A program made the translations under genes and the position numbers. This document shows, piece after piece, positions 49,795-57,786 of a DNA stretch of 64,000 bases (its first letter is position 1; each line of letters starts with the position of its first letter). Where the stretch lies: positions 1-64,000 of the forward strand of contig CAYHPY010000009.1 in the NCBI GenBank assembly GCA_964358485.1, given 5' to 3'. Origin of the DNA: CAYHPY01 sp964358485 (GTDB lineage: Bacteria; Elusimicrobiota; Elusimicrobia; UBA1565; UBA9628). Under the pieces are notes generated by a model, which saw only the letters and a program-made list of their open reading frames with translations, was not told the origin of the DNA and did no database searches.

Positions 49795-50667
49795 TCAGAC
49801 GAAGAGAGCCATGAAGGCGTTGAGCCGGCGATAGACGTTCATCAGCAGGCCGTGGTATTCGGTCGGCTGAGGATAGACCTCGACGGGCTCGGGCAGGTCG
49901 GCCGCGCAGATCGGAACGGTGAAGAAGAAAGAGGAGCCGATTCCCTTCCAGCTCTCGGCCCAGATCCGGCCCCCGTGGAGCTGGATCATCGAGCGGGCCA
50001 GGGTCAGGCCCAGGCCGGTTCCGTCGCACTGCTTGCCGTTCTCGGCGGACTGGACGAAGGACTCGAAAATCTTTTCCAGGTCCTTCTCCGGGATCCCGCA
50101 GCCGGTGTCCTTGACCTTGAAGATCAAAGTGCCCGCGTGCTGGCCGGTTCCTTCCTTAACCGAGATGCTGACGATGCCCCGGGCCGGGGTGAACTTCAAA
50201 GCGTTGGAGACCAGGTTGGTCAGGACCTGGATGATGCGGTCGGCGTCGGCCATGACGCGGGGCAGGGGGCCCGGGTCTTCCTTGACCAGGCGGATCCCCT
50301 TGGTGATGGCCCAGGCCTGAAAGCTCTCGGTGACTTCGGAGACCATGTCCCGGCAATCGGTCGCGACCAGCTTCAGATTCATCTTGCCGGAGATGACCTT
50401 GGTGTAGTCCATGATGTCGTTGACCAAGGTCTGCAGGCGAGAGGTGTTTTTAACGGCCAGGGCCAACATCTGCTTTTCATCGGGGGCCAGCCGGTCGCCG
50501 GTCTGCTCCTGCAGGATCTCAAGGCCCAGGCGGATGGCGGTGACGGGGGCGCGGAGCTCGTGGGTGAGGTAGGAGGCCATCATGGGCTCGGCCGCCTGTT
50601 TGGGTTTTTGGTTGCGGATCACGAGGTCCTCGAACACCGGCTTCTGCGTCGAGATTGTGTCGTTCAT
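49795..50667 (-). CDS. Orphan soluble sensor histidine kinase
   Basis: 290 residues from ATG at 50667. There is no transmembrane segment and almost no sensor domain. HisKA has MMASYLTHELRAPVTAIRLG (phospho-His), and the ATPase domain has LTNLVSNALKFTP (N box), VKDTGCGIPEKDLEKIFESF (G1/F) and GTGLGLTLARSMIQLHGGRI (G2). A C-terminal tail of about 45 residues is unassigned. No response regulator is adjacent. Direct repeats upstream suggest control by an OmpR/PhoB-type regulator. Confidence 0.92.
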   Translation of the reverse strand: MNDTISTQKPVFEDLVIRNQKPKQAAEPMMASYLTHELRAPVTAIRLGLEILQEQTGDRLAPDEKQMLALAVKNTSRLQTLVNDIMDYTKVISGKMNLKLVATDCRDMVSEVTESFQAWAITKGIRLVKEDPGPLPRVMADADRIIQVLTNLVSNALKFTPARGIVSISVKEGTGQHAGTLIFKVKDTGCGIPEKDLEKIFESFVQSAENGKQCDGTGLGLTLARSMIQLHGGRIWAESWKGIGSSFFFTVPICAADLPEPVEVYPQPTEYHGLLMNVYRRLNAFMALFV

Positions 50668-50700
50668 GGTTTTACCCTTGCCCACAGTCTAACACCCACC

Positions 50701-50741
50701 CATTACAGGGGCATTACAGCGATGTTACGAGGTTGTTACGA
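50701..50741 (-). promoter_or_regulatory. Four direct repeats like a PHO-box array
   Basis: Read on the minus strand, CGTAACA occurs twice and CTGTAATG twice, at steps of about 10-11 bp, one helical turn. This is the layout of OmpR/PhoB-family binding sites (7-bp repeats spaced by 4 bp). It lies about 35-75 nt upstream of the histidine kinase start and also upstream of the divergent sigma gene. Confidence 0.6.
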
Positions 50742-50833
50742 ACCCACCCCCCCCTCCCCCCTTCTCCGTCGGAGAATGCAGAATTCGTGGAACAAAACAG
50801 GCCCCTCGCTCGTAATAATGGGTGGAGGGTAGA

Positions 50834-51367
50834 ATGCTGGAGAAACTGATCTCGGAGCACGCGGAGCAGGCCTACGGCTACGCCTGCCGTCTGACCGGGG
50901 ATACCCAGGAGGCAAAAGAGCTGGTGCAAGAAGCGTTTTTTAGGGTGATGCGCAATTTTGAGGATTTTGACCGGTCCCAACCGTTTTCCAACTGGCTTAT
51001 GACGATTTTAAGGCACATTCACATGGACGCCCAGCGGAGTTTTGAGCGCCGGAACATAATTTCTCTTGATATTCCTTTGGAATCCGAAGAAGGGACCCAT
51101 GGGGACAGCCTCCAGGACGGCCAGGATGACGTTTTGGAGCGCATGACCCGGGAGGATGCGGCGGAGAAGGTCAGGCGGGTCTTGGACCGCCTGCCGAACG
51201 AATACCGGGGGGTTTTGCACCTCTGCGACGTTCAAGGATTGGGCTACGAGGAGATCGCCAAGGTCATGGAGTGCTCGGTGGGGACCGTGAAATCGCGGCT
51301 GTCCCGGGCGAGGGTGGAACTGCGCAAGCAGGTGCAGGCGGAATATCCCGATTTGGTGGAGGCTTGA
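50834..51367 (+). CDS. ECF-type RNA polymerase sigma factor
   Basis: 177 residues from ATG at 50834 (GGAGGG upstream). Region 2 has ELVQEAFFRVMRNFEDFD and FSNWLMTILRHIHMDAQRSF; region 4 has LPNEYRGVLHLCDVQGLGYE and EIAKVMECSVGTVKSRLSRA. It should direct polymerase to stress or envelope genes. The next two genes encode an anti-sigma and an RseB-like protein, giving an RpoE-like envelope stress module. Confidence 0.95.
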   Translation: MLEKLISEHAEQAYGYACRLTGDTQEAKELVQEAFFRVMRNFEDFDRSQPFSNWLMTILRHIHMDAQRSFERRNIISLDIPLESEEGTHGDSLQDGQDDVLERMTREDAAEKVRRVLDRLPNEYRGVLHLCDVQGLGYEEIAKVMECSVGTVKSRLSRARVELRKQVQAEYPDLVEA

Positions 51368-51372
51368 AAGGC

Positions 51373-51882
51373 ATGAAAACTCACGAAACGCCGGGTTGGG
51401 AGGAACAGCTTTCGGCCTACGCCGACTCCGAGCTTTCCCTCCCGGAGCGGGCCCGCGTCGCGGCCCATTTGGCGGGATGCCGTTCCTGCCGGGGGCGGGT
51501 AAAGGGATTGACGGCTCTCAAGGGGGCGGTGAGCCGGGCGCCGGCGCCCGCGCTTCCCGAGGATCTTCGCCAGGCCTTGTTGGGCGAGGCGCGAAGGTTG
51601 GATAGCCGGGAACGGGCAAAACCCGCTTCCTTGCGGGAGCTTTGGCGCGCTTGGAGGATGGTCTTGGTTCCGGCCGGAGCATCCATGGCTTTAGGCGGGG
51701 CGTTGATTCTTCTTCAGCCGGAGCCGCGCGGGCCCGAGGAAGAGGCCGTTTCGGTGGACGCGCTTTTGTCGGAGCATCGGCGTTACGAGGAAGCCCGGCC
51801 GGTCGGCCCCGCCGAGGGGCTTTTGGCGGAGCCGGAGGAAAAGGCGGACGACGAATTCGAATCGGGAGAGGAGGGATTGTGA
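51373..51882 (+). CDS. Membrane anti-sigma factor with zinc-finger (ZAS) domain
   Basis: 169 residues from ATG at 51373. The N-terminal ZAS motif is LSAYADSELSLPERARVAAH followed by LAGCRSC (HxxxCxxC). One transmembrane helix (MVLVPAGASMALGGALILLQ) follows at about 95-115, and an acidic tail faces the periplasm. It should bind the sigma factor encoded 5 nt upstream and release it upon proteolysis. It overlaps the RseB-like gene as GTGA. Confidence 0.92.
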   Translation: MKTHETPGWEEQLSAYADSELSLPERARVAAHLAGCRSCRGRVKGLTALKGAVSRAPAPALPEDLRQALLGEARRLDSRERAKPASLRELWRAWRMVLVPAGASMALGGALILLQPEPRGPEEEAVSVDALLSEHRRYEEARPVGPAEGLLAEPEEKADDEFESGEEGL

Positions 51883-52865
51883 TTTCGCTTGGGATTTTGA
51901 TGATGGCCGTCGCCGCTTCGGCCGAGTCCGTTCCGTCGCCGGAGGAATTGTTCCGCCGCGTCGTGGAGGCGCCCGCGGCCGTGTTTGCCGGCCGGGTCCG
52001 GACCGAGGGAGCCGACGGCCGCGCGCGGCTTCAAACGATCAAATACGCGCCCGGGGGACGGCTGCGCCGGGAGATCCTGGGCGAGGACGGTCGCCCCGTC
52101 CGGTTGACGGTGTCCGACGGCAAGCGGGAGTGGACCCAGGATTTGAAGAGCGGACGCCATTGGAGCGGGCCGCCCGCCGAGCCTTGGCAGAGGCGTCTTG
52201 GGCCCGATGAGACGGAGCGCGTTTCCTCGGCCTATGAAATGACTTCCTCCACCGGAGAGGCCGTGGCCGGGCGGGAGACTTGGCGCTTGGACCTGCATCC
52301 CAGGACCGGCGCCCGCCCCGGGCGCCGCCTCTGGGTGGACCGCGTCCACGGCCTGGTGCTCAAAAGCCGGAGCGTCCGGCCGGACGGGGAAAAATCCCTC
52401 GAAACCGGATTCGACGCGATCGTTTTTCCGGAAAAACCGGAGGCGGCGTGGTTCAAATTCGCTCCCCCCGCCGGGGAACCGTCGTACGCTCGGGCTCAGG
52501 CCGATGAGAGCGCCTTGGCGGATGCGCGGCGCGCGGGCCTTGACCCTAAGCTGCCGGCGTGGCTGCCGTCCGGGTTCGTGTTTGAGGGGCTCAAGGTTCT
52601 GGATTACCGGAAAGGCAAGCGGCTGATCCACTTTCGGTTCAGCGATGGGGCCAGCGTGGTCTCCCTGTTCCAGTGCCCCCCGCGCAGCCGTCTGGATTTC
52701 GGAAAGCGCCCGAAGGAGAAAGTGCGCGTGGCCGGTAGCCAAGGATATTTGTCCTGGACCGAGGAGGGAAACCTTTTGGGCTGGGGGACCCCGGGAGCCC
52801 GGATGGTCCTGGTCGGCCCGCTGGGTTTCGACGTTCTCAAGCGCGTGGCGGAGTCCATCCGGTGA
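51879..52865 (+). CDS. RseB/MucB-like periplasmic regulator
   Basis: 328 residues from GTG at 51879, with GGAGAGGAGG upstream. After a short signal peptide (ISLGILMMAVAASAES) the first about 200 residues form a LolA-like half barrel (TIKYAPGGRLRREILGEDGR, RETWRLDLHPRT, GRRLWVDRVHGLVLKSRSV) and the rest a second domain (LPAWLPSGFVFEGLKVLDYR). RseB binds the anti-sigma factor and lipid signals to tune envelope stress. It overlaps radC as GTGA. Confidence 0.85.
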   Translation: MISLGILMMAVAASAESVPSPEELFRRVVEAPAAVFAGRVRTEGADGRARLQTIKYAPGGRLRREILGEDGRPVRLTVSDGKREWTQDLKSGRHWSGPPAEPWQRRLGPDETERVSSAYEMTSSTGEAVAGRETWRLDLHPRTGARPGRRLWVDRVHGLVLKSRSVRPDGEKSLETGFDAIVFPEKPEAAWFKFAPPAGEPSYARAQADESALADARRAGLDPKLPAWLPSGFVFEGLKVLDYRKGKRLIHFRFSDGASVVSLFQCPPRSRLDFGKRPKEKVRVAGSQGYLSWTEEGNLLGWGTPGARMVLVGPLGFDVLKRVAESIR

Positions 52866-53524
52866 ACGCGGCCGAAGCGGCCCCGGCCGAGCGTCCTCGG
52901 GAGAGGCTGGCCCGTTTGGGGCCGGAGGCGCTCAAGGATCAGGAATTGGTGGCGTTGATCCTTCGCACGGGTTATCCGGGGCGGGGAGCGATGGACTTGG
53001 CGGCGTCTCTCATCAACGACCACCCGCGGGGTTTGGGCAGGGTTCCCTACGGGGTCCTGCGCCGGGTCAAAGGCGTGGGCGCCAGCCGGGGCGCGGCGAT
53101 GGTCGCGGCCTTCGAGCTGGCGCGCCGGGAAGGGGCCGTGGACCCGCGGCCGGTTCTGGACAGTCCCGCGCGGGTGCTGGAGCACGTTCCCAAAGCGGTG
53201 CTCGAGGCGCGCAAGGAGCACTTCCTGGCCTTCTACCTCAACGGCCGGAGCCAGTTGATCGGCTCCGAAACGATCTCCATCGGGACCTTGTCGGCCAGCC
53301 TCGTCCACCCCCGGGAGGTGTTCCAGCCGGCCATTTCCCATTCGGCGGCGGCGCTGGTGGTGGCGCACAACCATCCCTCCGGCGACTGCTCCCCCTCCCC
53401 GGAGGACCGGGAGGCCACCCGGCGCCTGGCGCGCTGCGGGGAACTGCTCGGAATCCCCCTCCTGGACCATGTCGTCGTCTCCGCCCGCGGCTTCTTCAGC
53501 TTCAAAGAAAGAGGTATGCTTTGA
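52862..53524 (+). CDS. radC: RadC-family JAB1/MPN protein
   Basis: 220 residues from GTG at 52862. The C-terminal MPN/JAMM metal motif is ALVVAHNHPSGDCSPSPEDR, with ISIGTLSASLVHPREVFQPA before it. The N-terminal part has the helix-hairpin-helix-like GVLRRVKGVGASRGAAMVAA. Its biochemical role is still unclear in the family despite the name. It shares an operon with the sigma module by overlap, which is not a usual location. Confidence 0.95.
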   Translation: MNAAEAAPAERPRERLARLGPEALKDQELVALILRTGYPGRGAMDLAASLINDHPRGLGRVPYGVLRRVKGVGASRGAAMVAAFELARREGAVDPRPVLDSPARVLEHVPKAVLEARKEHFLAFYLNGRSQLIGSETISIGTLSASLVHPREVFQPAISHSAAALVVAHNHPSGDCSPSPEDREATRRLARCGELLGIPLLDHVVVSARGFFSFKERGML

Positions 53525-53527
53525 GTC

Positions 53528-54343
53528 GTGGGTAACAAGACTCTCGGGGCCCTGGGCGCGATCCTGATTCTCACGGGCGCCGCCGGCTGCGACTTCGTGC
53601 GGTGGAAGGCCGCCGAGTATTACGCCAAGGCCCGGCGTTTTCCGGAGGCCATTCGGGCTTACGAGGACGTCGCCCGGCGCAGCCTGGACCGCCCCCGCGC
53701 CTGCCGGGCGCATGTGAGGGCGGGCGACATCTACGCCAAAGAATTATCGCGCTGCGAGGAAGCCCGCCGTCATTACGAGTCCGCGGTGCGCGGCTTCGAG
53801 GAGCAGGCCGCCTGCGTGGAGCAGGCCAAGGCGGGGCTGTTGAGCTGTCCGGACTATTTCCCCACCGACGCGGGCCGGACCTGGGTGTACGGCGACTCCG
53901 CCAGTAAGGGTAAAAACATGCGCCTGGAGTGGGAGCTTCGGCTTTCCAAGGACGGAAAACGCGAGATCGTCGGGGGTCTTTTCGCCGGCAACAAAAAGAT
54001 TTCCGACCAAAACGCGAAATACGCCAAGGAAGGTTGGGCGGTCTGGGAAGAGACGGCCGGCGGCAAAACGGTCATCCTCCGCTATCCCTACCAGACCGGC
54101 CAAAGTTGGGAGGGGCGCTCCGGCGGCCACCCGGTCGAGTTCTCGGTCGAGGACGACGCCGCCCGGGTGGAAACGGCCGCCGGGGTCTTCACCGGCTGCC
54201 TCAAGGTCAAGGAGCGCGACCGCCGGTTTCCCGGGACTTGGAAGATCACCTACTACGCTCCGGGGGTGGGCCGCATCAAGACCAGCATCGGGGGGCCGGG
54301 GTTCGAGAATCCCAATACGGAACTGCTGAGTTGGAAAAAATGA
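53528..54343 (+). CDS. Lipoprotein with TPR-like and beta domain
   Basis: 271 residues from GTG at 53528 with lipobox ILTGAAGC. Residues about 25-105 look like TPR helices (AAEYYAKARRFPEAIRAYED). Residues about 115-270 are beta-rich (GRTWVYGDSASKG, QTGQSWEGRSGGHPVEFSVE, AAGVFTGCLKVKERD, YYAPGVGRIKTS), similar in pattern to the secreted protein at 22207. TATGCT lies 7 nt before the GTG, at the end of radC. Function unknown. Confidence 0.75.
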   Translation: MGNKTLGALGAILILTGAAGCDFVRWKAAEYYAKARRFPEAIRAYEDVARRSLDRPRACRAHVRAGDIYAKELSRCEEARRHYESAVRGFEEQAACVEQAKAGLLSCPDYFPTDAGRTWVYGDSASKGKNMRLEWELRLSKDGKREIVGGLFAGNKKISDQNAKYAKEGWAVWEETAGGKTVILRYPYQTGQSWEGRSGGHPVEFSVEDDAARVETAAGVFTGCLKVKERDRRFPGTWKITYYAPGVGRIKTSIGGPGFENPNTELLSWKK

Positions 54344-54375
54344 TTCCGGGGCCCCCCGTTTGGTAAAATAGCGAG

Positions 54376-54395
54376 GGCCGCCCCAAGGGGCGGCC
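54376..54395 (+). other. GC-rich hairpin just before a start codon
   Basis: GGCCGCCCC (54376-54384) pairs with GGGGCGGCC (54387-54395), 4 nt before the ATG at 54400 and after a TAAAAT box (54364-54369). It could limit ribosome access or be a terminator remnant of the gene before it; no T-run follows. Confidence 0.5.
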
Positions 54396-54399
54396 GGTC

Positions 54400-55557
54400 A
54401 TGAAGCTTCCCCGCCCCCTCTCGCACTCCTCGATCACGCTCTACACGGAGTGCCCTCAGAAATACAAATTCAAGTACGTCGACAAGATCCCGGAGAAGCC
54501 CCGCCACTTTTTCTCCTTCGGCTCCAGCGTCCACCTCGCGCTGGAATTTTTCTACGGGGCCAAGGAGCCGCCCGCCCCTTCCCTGCTTGAGCTCCTGCGG
54601 CATTACAAGGAAATCTGGATCAGCGCGGGGTACAAGGACGCGGGCCAGGAGGCCGAGTATTTCCAGGACGGCAAGGACATCCTCACGGCCTTTCATAAGA
54701 AGCATTCGGACACCTACGAGGTCCCGTTCTCCGTCGAATACCATTTCAACCTCCTGGTCGGCTCCGTGCCGGTGACGGGAAAGATCGACCGCGTGGACAA
54801 GCTCCCGGACGGGCGCCTGGCCATCCTCGACTACAAAACCGGAAAATCCATCCCGTCGGCCCGGATCGCCGAGGACGCCCAGCTGACCATGTACCAGCTC
54901 GCCTGCGAGCAAACGCTCGGCGCCAAGGTGGGCCGGCTGACTCTTTATCACCTTCCCACCCTCAAGGAGCACGTGACCGAGCGCCATGACGCCGGCCTGG
55001 TGGAGAACCTTTCCAAAAAGATCGTTCACACCGCCGCCTCCATCGAGGGGGAGCGCTTCCCGCCCCTGCCGGAAGAGCGCAAATGCATGTGGTGCGATTA
55101 CAAGCCCCTCTGCCCGGTGTTCAAATCCCAATTCCCGACGGCCCCCCTCCCCGCAGCGGCCGGACCGGCGGGGGCGGACGCGGAATTGGCGGAGCTCGTG
55201 GACCGTTACGGCGACCTGCTTTCCGACGCCGAGAAGTTGAAGGCCGAAGCCGCGGCCCTCAAGGGGAAAATCCTGGCCCTCCTCCTGGAGAAGGGGTTCA
55301 TCCGGGTCTTCGGCAAACGCTATGAGCTGACCCGGACCTCTCTCGAAAAATGGGACTTCACCGACCGCAAGCGGGTGGTGGAAATCATCCGGCGCGCGGG
55401 GCTTTACGAAAAAATTCTGGCGCCGTCCTCTCCCTTGGTCGCCCAGTTGATGGACGACCTCAAGGCCCCCCCGGACATCCGCAAGGAACTCTCGGCCCTG
55501 GCCCGCAAAGTCGAGGAGGTCGAGCTCACGCTCAAGCCTCTGCCGGAGGAGTCGTGA
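54400..55557 (+). CDS. PD-(D/E)XK nuclease, RecB/Cas4-like with Fe-S cysteines
   Basis: 385 residues. The motif order is SHSSITLYTECPQKYKFKYV (first Cys), GSSVHLALEF, TGKIDRVDKLPDG (Asp), LAILDYKTGK (D/E-x-K with Lys) and KCMWCDYKPLCP (three Cys), as in RecB/AddB and Cas4 nucleases with a 4Fe-4S cluster. A C-terminal coiled coil of about 120 residues follows (VDRYGDLLSDAEKLKAEAAA), which is unusual for Cas4. No CRISPR genes are near. DNA repair or recombination is the likely role. It overlaps the next gene as GTGA. Confidence 0.88.
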   Translation: MKLPRPLSHSSITLYTECPQKYKFKYVDKIPEKPRHFFSFGSSVHLALEFFYGAKEPPAPSLLELLRHYKEIWISAGYKDAGQEAEYFQDGKDILTAFHKKHSDTYEVPFSVEYHFNLLVGSVPVTGKIDRVDKLPDGRLAILDYKTGKSIPSARIAEDAQLTMYQLACEQTLGAKVGRLTLYHLPTLKEHVTERHDAGLVENLSKKIVHTAASIEGERFPPLPEERKCMWCDYKPLCPVFKSQFPTAPLPAAAGPAGADAELAELVDRYGDLLSDAEKLKAEAAALKGKILALLLEKGFIRVFGKRYELTRTSLEKWDFTDRKRVVEIIRRAGLYEKILAPSSPLVAQLMDDLKAPPDIRKELSALARKVEEVELTLKPLPEES

Positions 55558-57029
55558 GCAAGGAAATCGTCCTGGCGCTCGATCAGGGCAGTTCGAGTTC
55601 CCGGGTTCTGGCGGTCGAATCCTCGGGGCGGGTGCTGGCGCGCGTTCAAAAACCCCTCAAGGCGTATTACCCCAAGCCGGGTTGGGTGGAGCACGACGCC
55701 GAGGAAATTTTCCGCACCCAAACCCGGGCGCTCGACGAGGTCCTCCGGGCCCTCCCCCGCTCGGCGAACATCCTCGGCGCGGGGTTGGCCGCCCAACGCT
55801 CGACCGTGGTGCTTTGGGACCGGGAGACCGGCAAGTCCCCCTGCCGCGTTCCCAGTTGGCAGGACGGCCGCGCCGTTTCGGTCGTGGCGCCCCTGCAGGG
55901 ACGCCAAGCCGAGGCGCACGAAAAAACCGGCCTTTATCTCACTCCGTATTACTCGGCCCCGAAAATCCGCTGGTTGTTGGACCACGAGCCCCAGGCGCGG
56001 AAACTCTTGGATCAGGGCCGGCTCATGATCGGCCCGGTCTCCAGCTATTTGATTTGGCGGCTGACCGGCGGCAAGGTCTTCGCCGTCGACCCTTCGATGG
56101 CCCAACGGATGATGCTGTTCAACCTCCGGACCTTCGATTGGGATCCGGACCTTCTGGAGCTGTTCAATATCCCGCGTTCCTGCCTCCCGGAAATCCGCCC
56201 CTCGGCGGGGACCTGGGGCTCGTTCGAGCGCCTCGGCCGGAAAATCGACCTCCGGGCCTGTCTGGGGGACCAGCAATCGGCCACCTTGGGGCTGGGCGGG
56301 GTCTGCGAAGGCTCCTCAGTGGCCAACTACGGGACCGGGGCCTTCCTCCTTCTCAACACCGGTCCCCGTCAGCACCGCATCCCGGGGCTGTTGACCTCGG
56401 TGGGCTGGTCCCGCGAGGGCGCGCCCCCCGTTTTCCTGGAGGAGGGCACCGTCCACGCGGCGGGGACTTCCTTCGATTGGCTTCGGGATAACCTCGGCCT
56501 TCTCAAAAAAAATTCCGACATCGATCGGCTGTGCCGGGCCTCCAAGCGGCGGGTTTGGGCCCTTCCCGCCATCGGCGGGCTGGGGGCGCCGCGTTGGGAC
56601 TATCAAACGCGGACGGCGTTCTTCGGGCTGGATTCCCAGACGCGCCCGGAGGACCTGGTGCGCGGCGTGGCGGAGGGCTTGGCGTTTTTCATCTCCGACA
56701 TCGCGGGGGCGATGCGCGGCGGCGGCCTGCAATTGCGCGAGGTGCGGGCCTCGGGCGGGCTGTCGCGAATTTCCTACTTGATCCAGTTCCAAGCGGATTT
56801 GCTGGGCCTGCCGATCACCCGCTGCCGCGAGGCGGAGGTCACCGCCCTGGGCGCGGCCTCTTTGGCCGTGGAGGCCGCCGGGGCCTCTTGGGCCGGGAAA
56901 CTGCGAGGGACCGCCGAGGACCGCAAATTCGAACCGCTCCTGCCGGGCGCCGAGGCCGAAGCCTTGCGCCAAAACTGGAAGGCCTTCGTGGAAGCGCAGG
57001 TGGCGCTTAGTCGGCTCGTCCGAAACTGA
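55554..57029 (+). CDS. FGGY-family carbohydrate kinase, glycerol kinase-like
   Basis: 491 residues from GTG at 55554. The N-terminal ATPase fold has VLALDQGSSSSRVLAVESSG, GAGLAAQRSTVVLWDRETG and VPSWQDGRAV (the R-x-S/T and W-x-D-x-R positions of glycerol kinase). The C-terminal half has LGDQQSATLGLG, VANYGTGAFLLLNTG and EVRASGGLSRISYLIQFQAD. The closest named relatives are glycerol kinases (glycerol to glycerol-3-phosphate), but the substrate is uncertain. Its 3' end overlaps the convergent barrel gene by 23 nt. Confidence 0.87.
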   Translation: MSKEIVLALDQGSSSSRVLAVESSGRVLARVQKPLKAYYPKPGWVEHDAEEIFRTQTRALDEVLRALPRSANILGAGLAAQRSTVVLWDRETGKSPCRVPSWQDGRAVSVVAPLQGRQAEAHEKTGLYLTPYYSAPKIRWLLDHEPQARKLLDQGRLMIGPVSSYLIWRLTGGKVFAVDPSMAQRMMLFNLRTFDWDPDLLELFNIPRSCLPEIRPSAGTWGSFERLGRKIDLRACLGDQQSATLGLGGVCEGSSVANYGTGAFLLLNTGPRQHRIPGLLTSVGWSREGAPPVFLEEGTVHAAGTSFDWLRDNLGLLKKNSDIDRLCRASKRRVWALPAIGGLGAPRWDYQTRTAFFGLDSQTRPEDLVRGVAEGLAFFISDIAGAMRGGGLQLREVRASGGLSRISYLIQFQADLLGLPITRCREAEVTALGAASLAVEAAGASWAGKLRGTAEDRKFEPLLPGAEAEALRQNWKAFVEAQVALSRLVRN

Positions 57030-57786
57030 GGGTCCGCGTCAAGCCCAGACGGATGCCCCAGTCCGGCGAACGCGCGGTCGCCCCGCGGGTGACGGCGCCG
57101 AAGTAGCGCCAGGGCCCCGCCCCCGGCTCCCAGGCGGCACCCCAGCGCATCATCGTGTAGCCGGGAAGGTAGCCCTTGCCGGTGGCCCCCTGGAGTTCGT
57201 TCATGACCTGCCAATCGGGGCTCAGGCGCAGCGCCGCGGCGACGCCGAAGGTCAGCACGTCGTTTTGAAGGCTGTACTGGGTGGGGTCGCCCAAAATCCC
57301 CAGGCCGAGGTTTCCGTCCAGCCGCCAGCGCCCGAGGGTCTTGGTTCCCAGCCCTTGAAAATGGAAGTCGACCTCGTCGGTGCCCAGGTCGCTTTGGTCG
57401 GAGGCGTTGGGCATCTTGACGCCCCAGCGCAGGCTCATGGCCGGACGGTTTTCCCGATCCTTGGCCGCGGCCCACTTGGTCCAGATGGTGAAGTCGCCGA
57501 TCTCGGAGCGATCCCCCCCGGCGTCCGGGTAAGCCCAGACTTGGACCGGGCCGCTGAGCTTGAATTCGACCGTCTCGGCCAAGCCGTAGCGAATCCCCAG
57601 GACCGGGCCGGTGATGAGCATCCCCTCGGGGGAGTGGTAGCGCACATGGGGAGTCTGCTCGGCGTCCAAATAGGTTTCCAGGGTGAGGTCCCCCTTTTTG
57701 GAGGCCTCGGCGCTTTCGGTCGTCATCGGCAGGACTGAAGTCGCGCCGGCCCAGGCGGCGAAAAGCAAGAGCCCGGCGGAAATCAT
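57007..57786 (-). CDS. Outer-membrane beta-barrel-like protein
   Basis: 259 residues with a short signal peptide (MISAGLLLFAAWAGATS). The rest is alternating strands (LTLETYLDAEQTPHVRYHSP, VEFKLSGPVQVWAYPD, WGIRLGLTRTLSFGRAD), as in small outer-membrane transport barrels. The last gene of the aminotransferase-msbA operon (ATGA overlap), so it may assist envelope lipid assembly, but that is only context. Confidence 0.65.
   Translation of the reverse strand: MISAGLLLFAAWAGATSVLPMTTESAEASKKGDLTLETYLDAEQTPHVRYHSPEGMLITGPVLGIRYGLAETVEFKLSGPVQVWAYPDAGGDRSEIGDFTIWTKWAAAKDRENRPAMSLRWGVKMPNASDQSDLGTDEVDFHFQGLGTKTLGRWRLDGNLGLGILGDPTQYSLQNDVLTFGVAAALRLSPDWQVMNELQGATGKGYLPGYTMMRWGAAWEPGAGPWRYFGAVTRGATARSPDWGIRLGLTRTLSFGRAD

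Noticed and set aside
54400..55557. Cas4 of a CRISPR system
   Set aside because: No repeats or cas genes are nearby and the protein has a long extra C-terminal part; RecB-like is the safer call.
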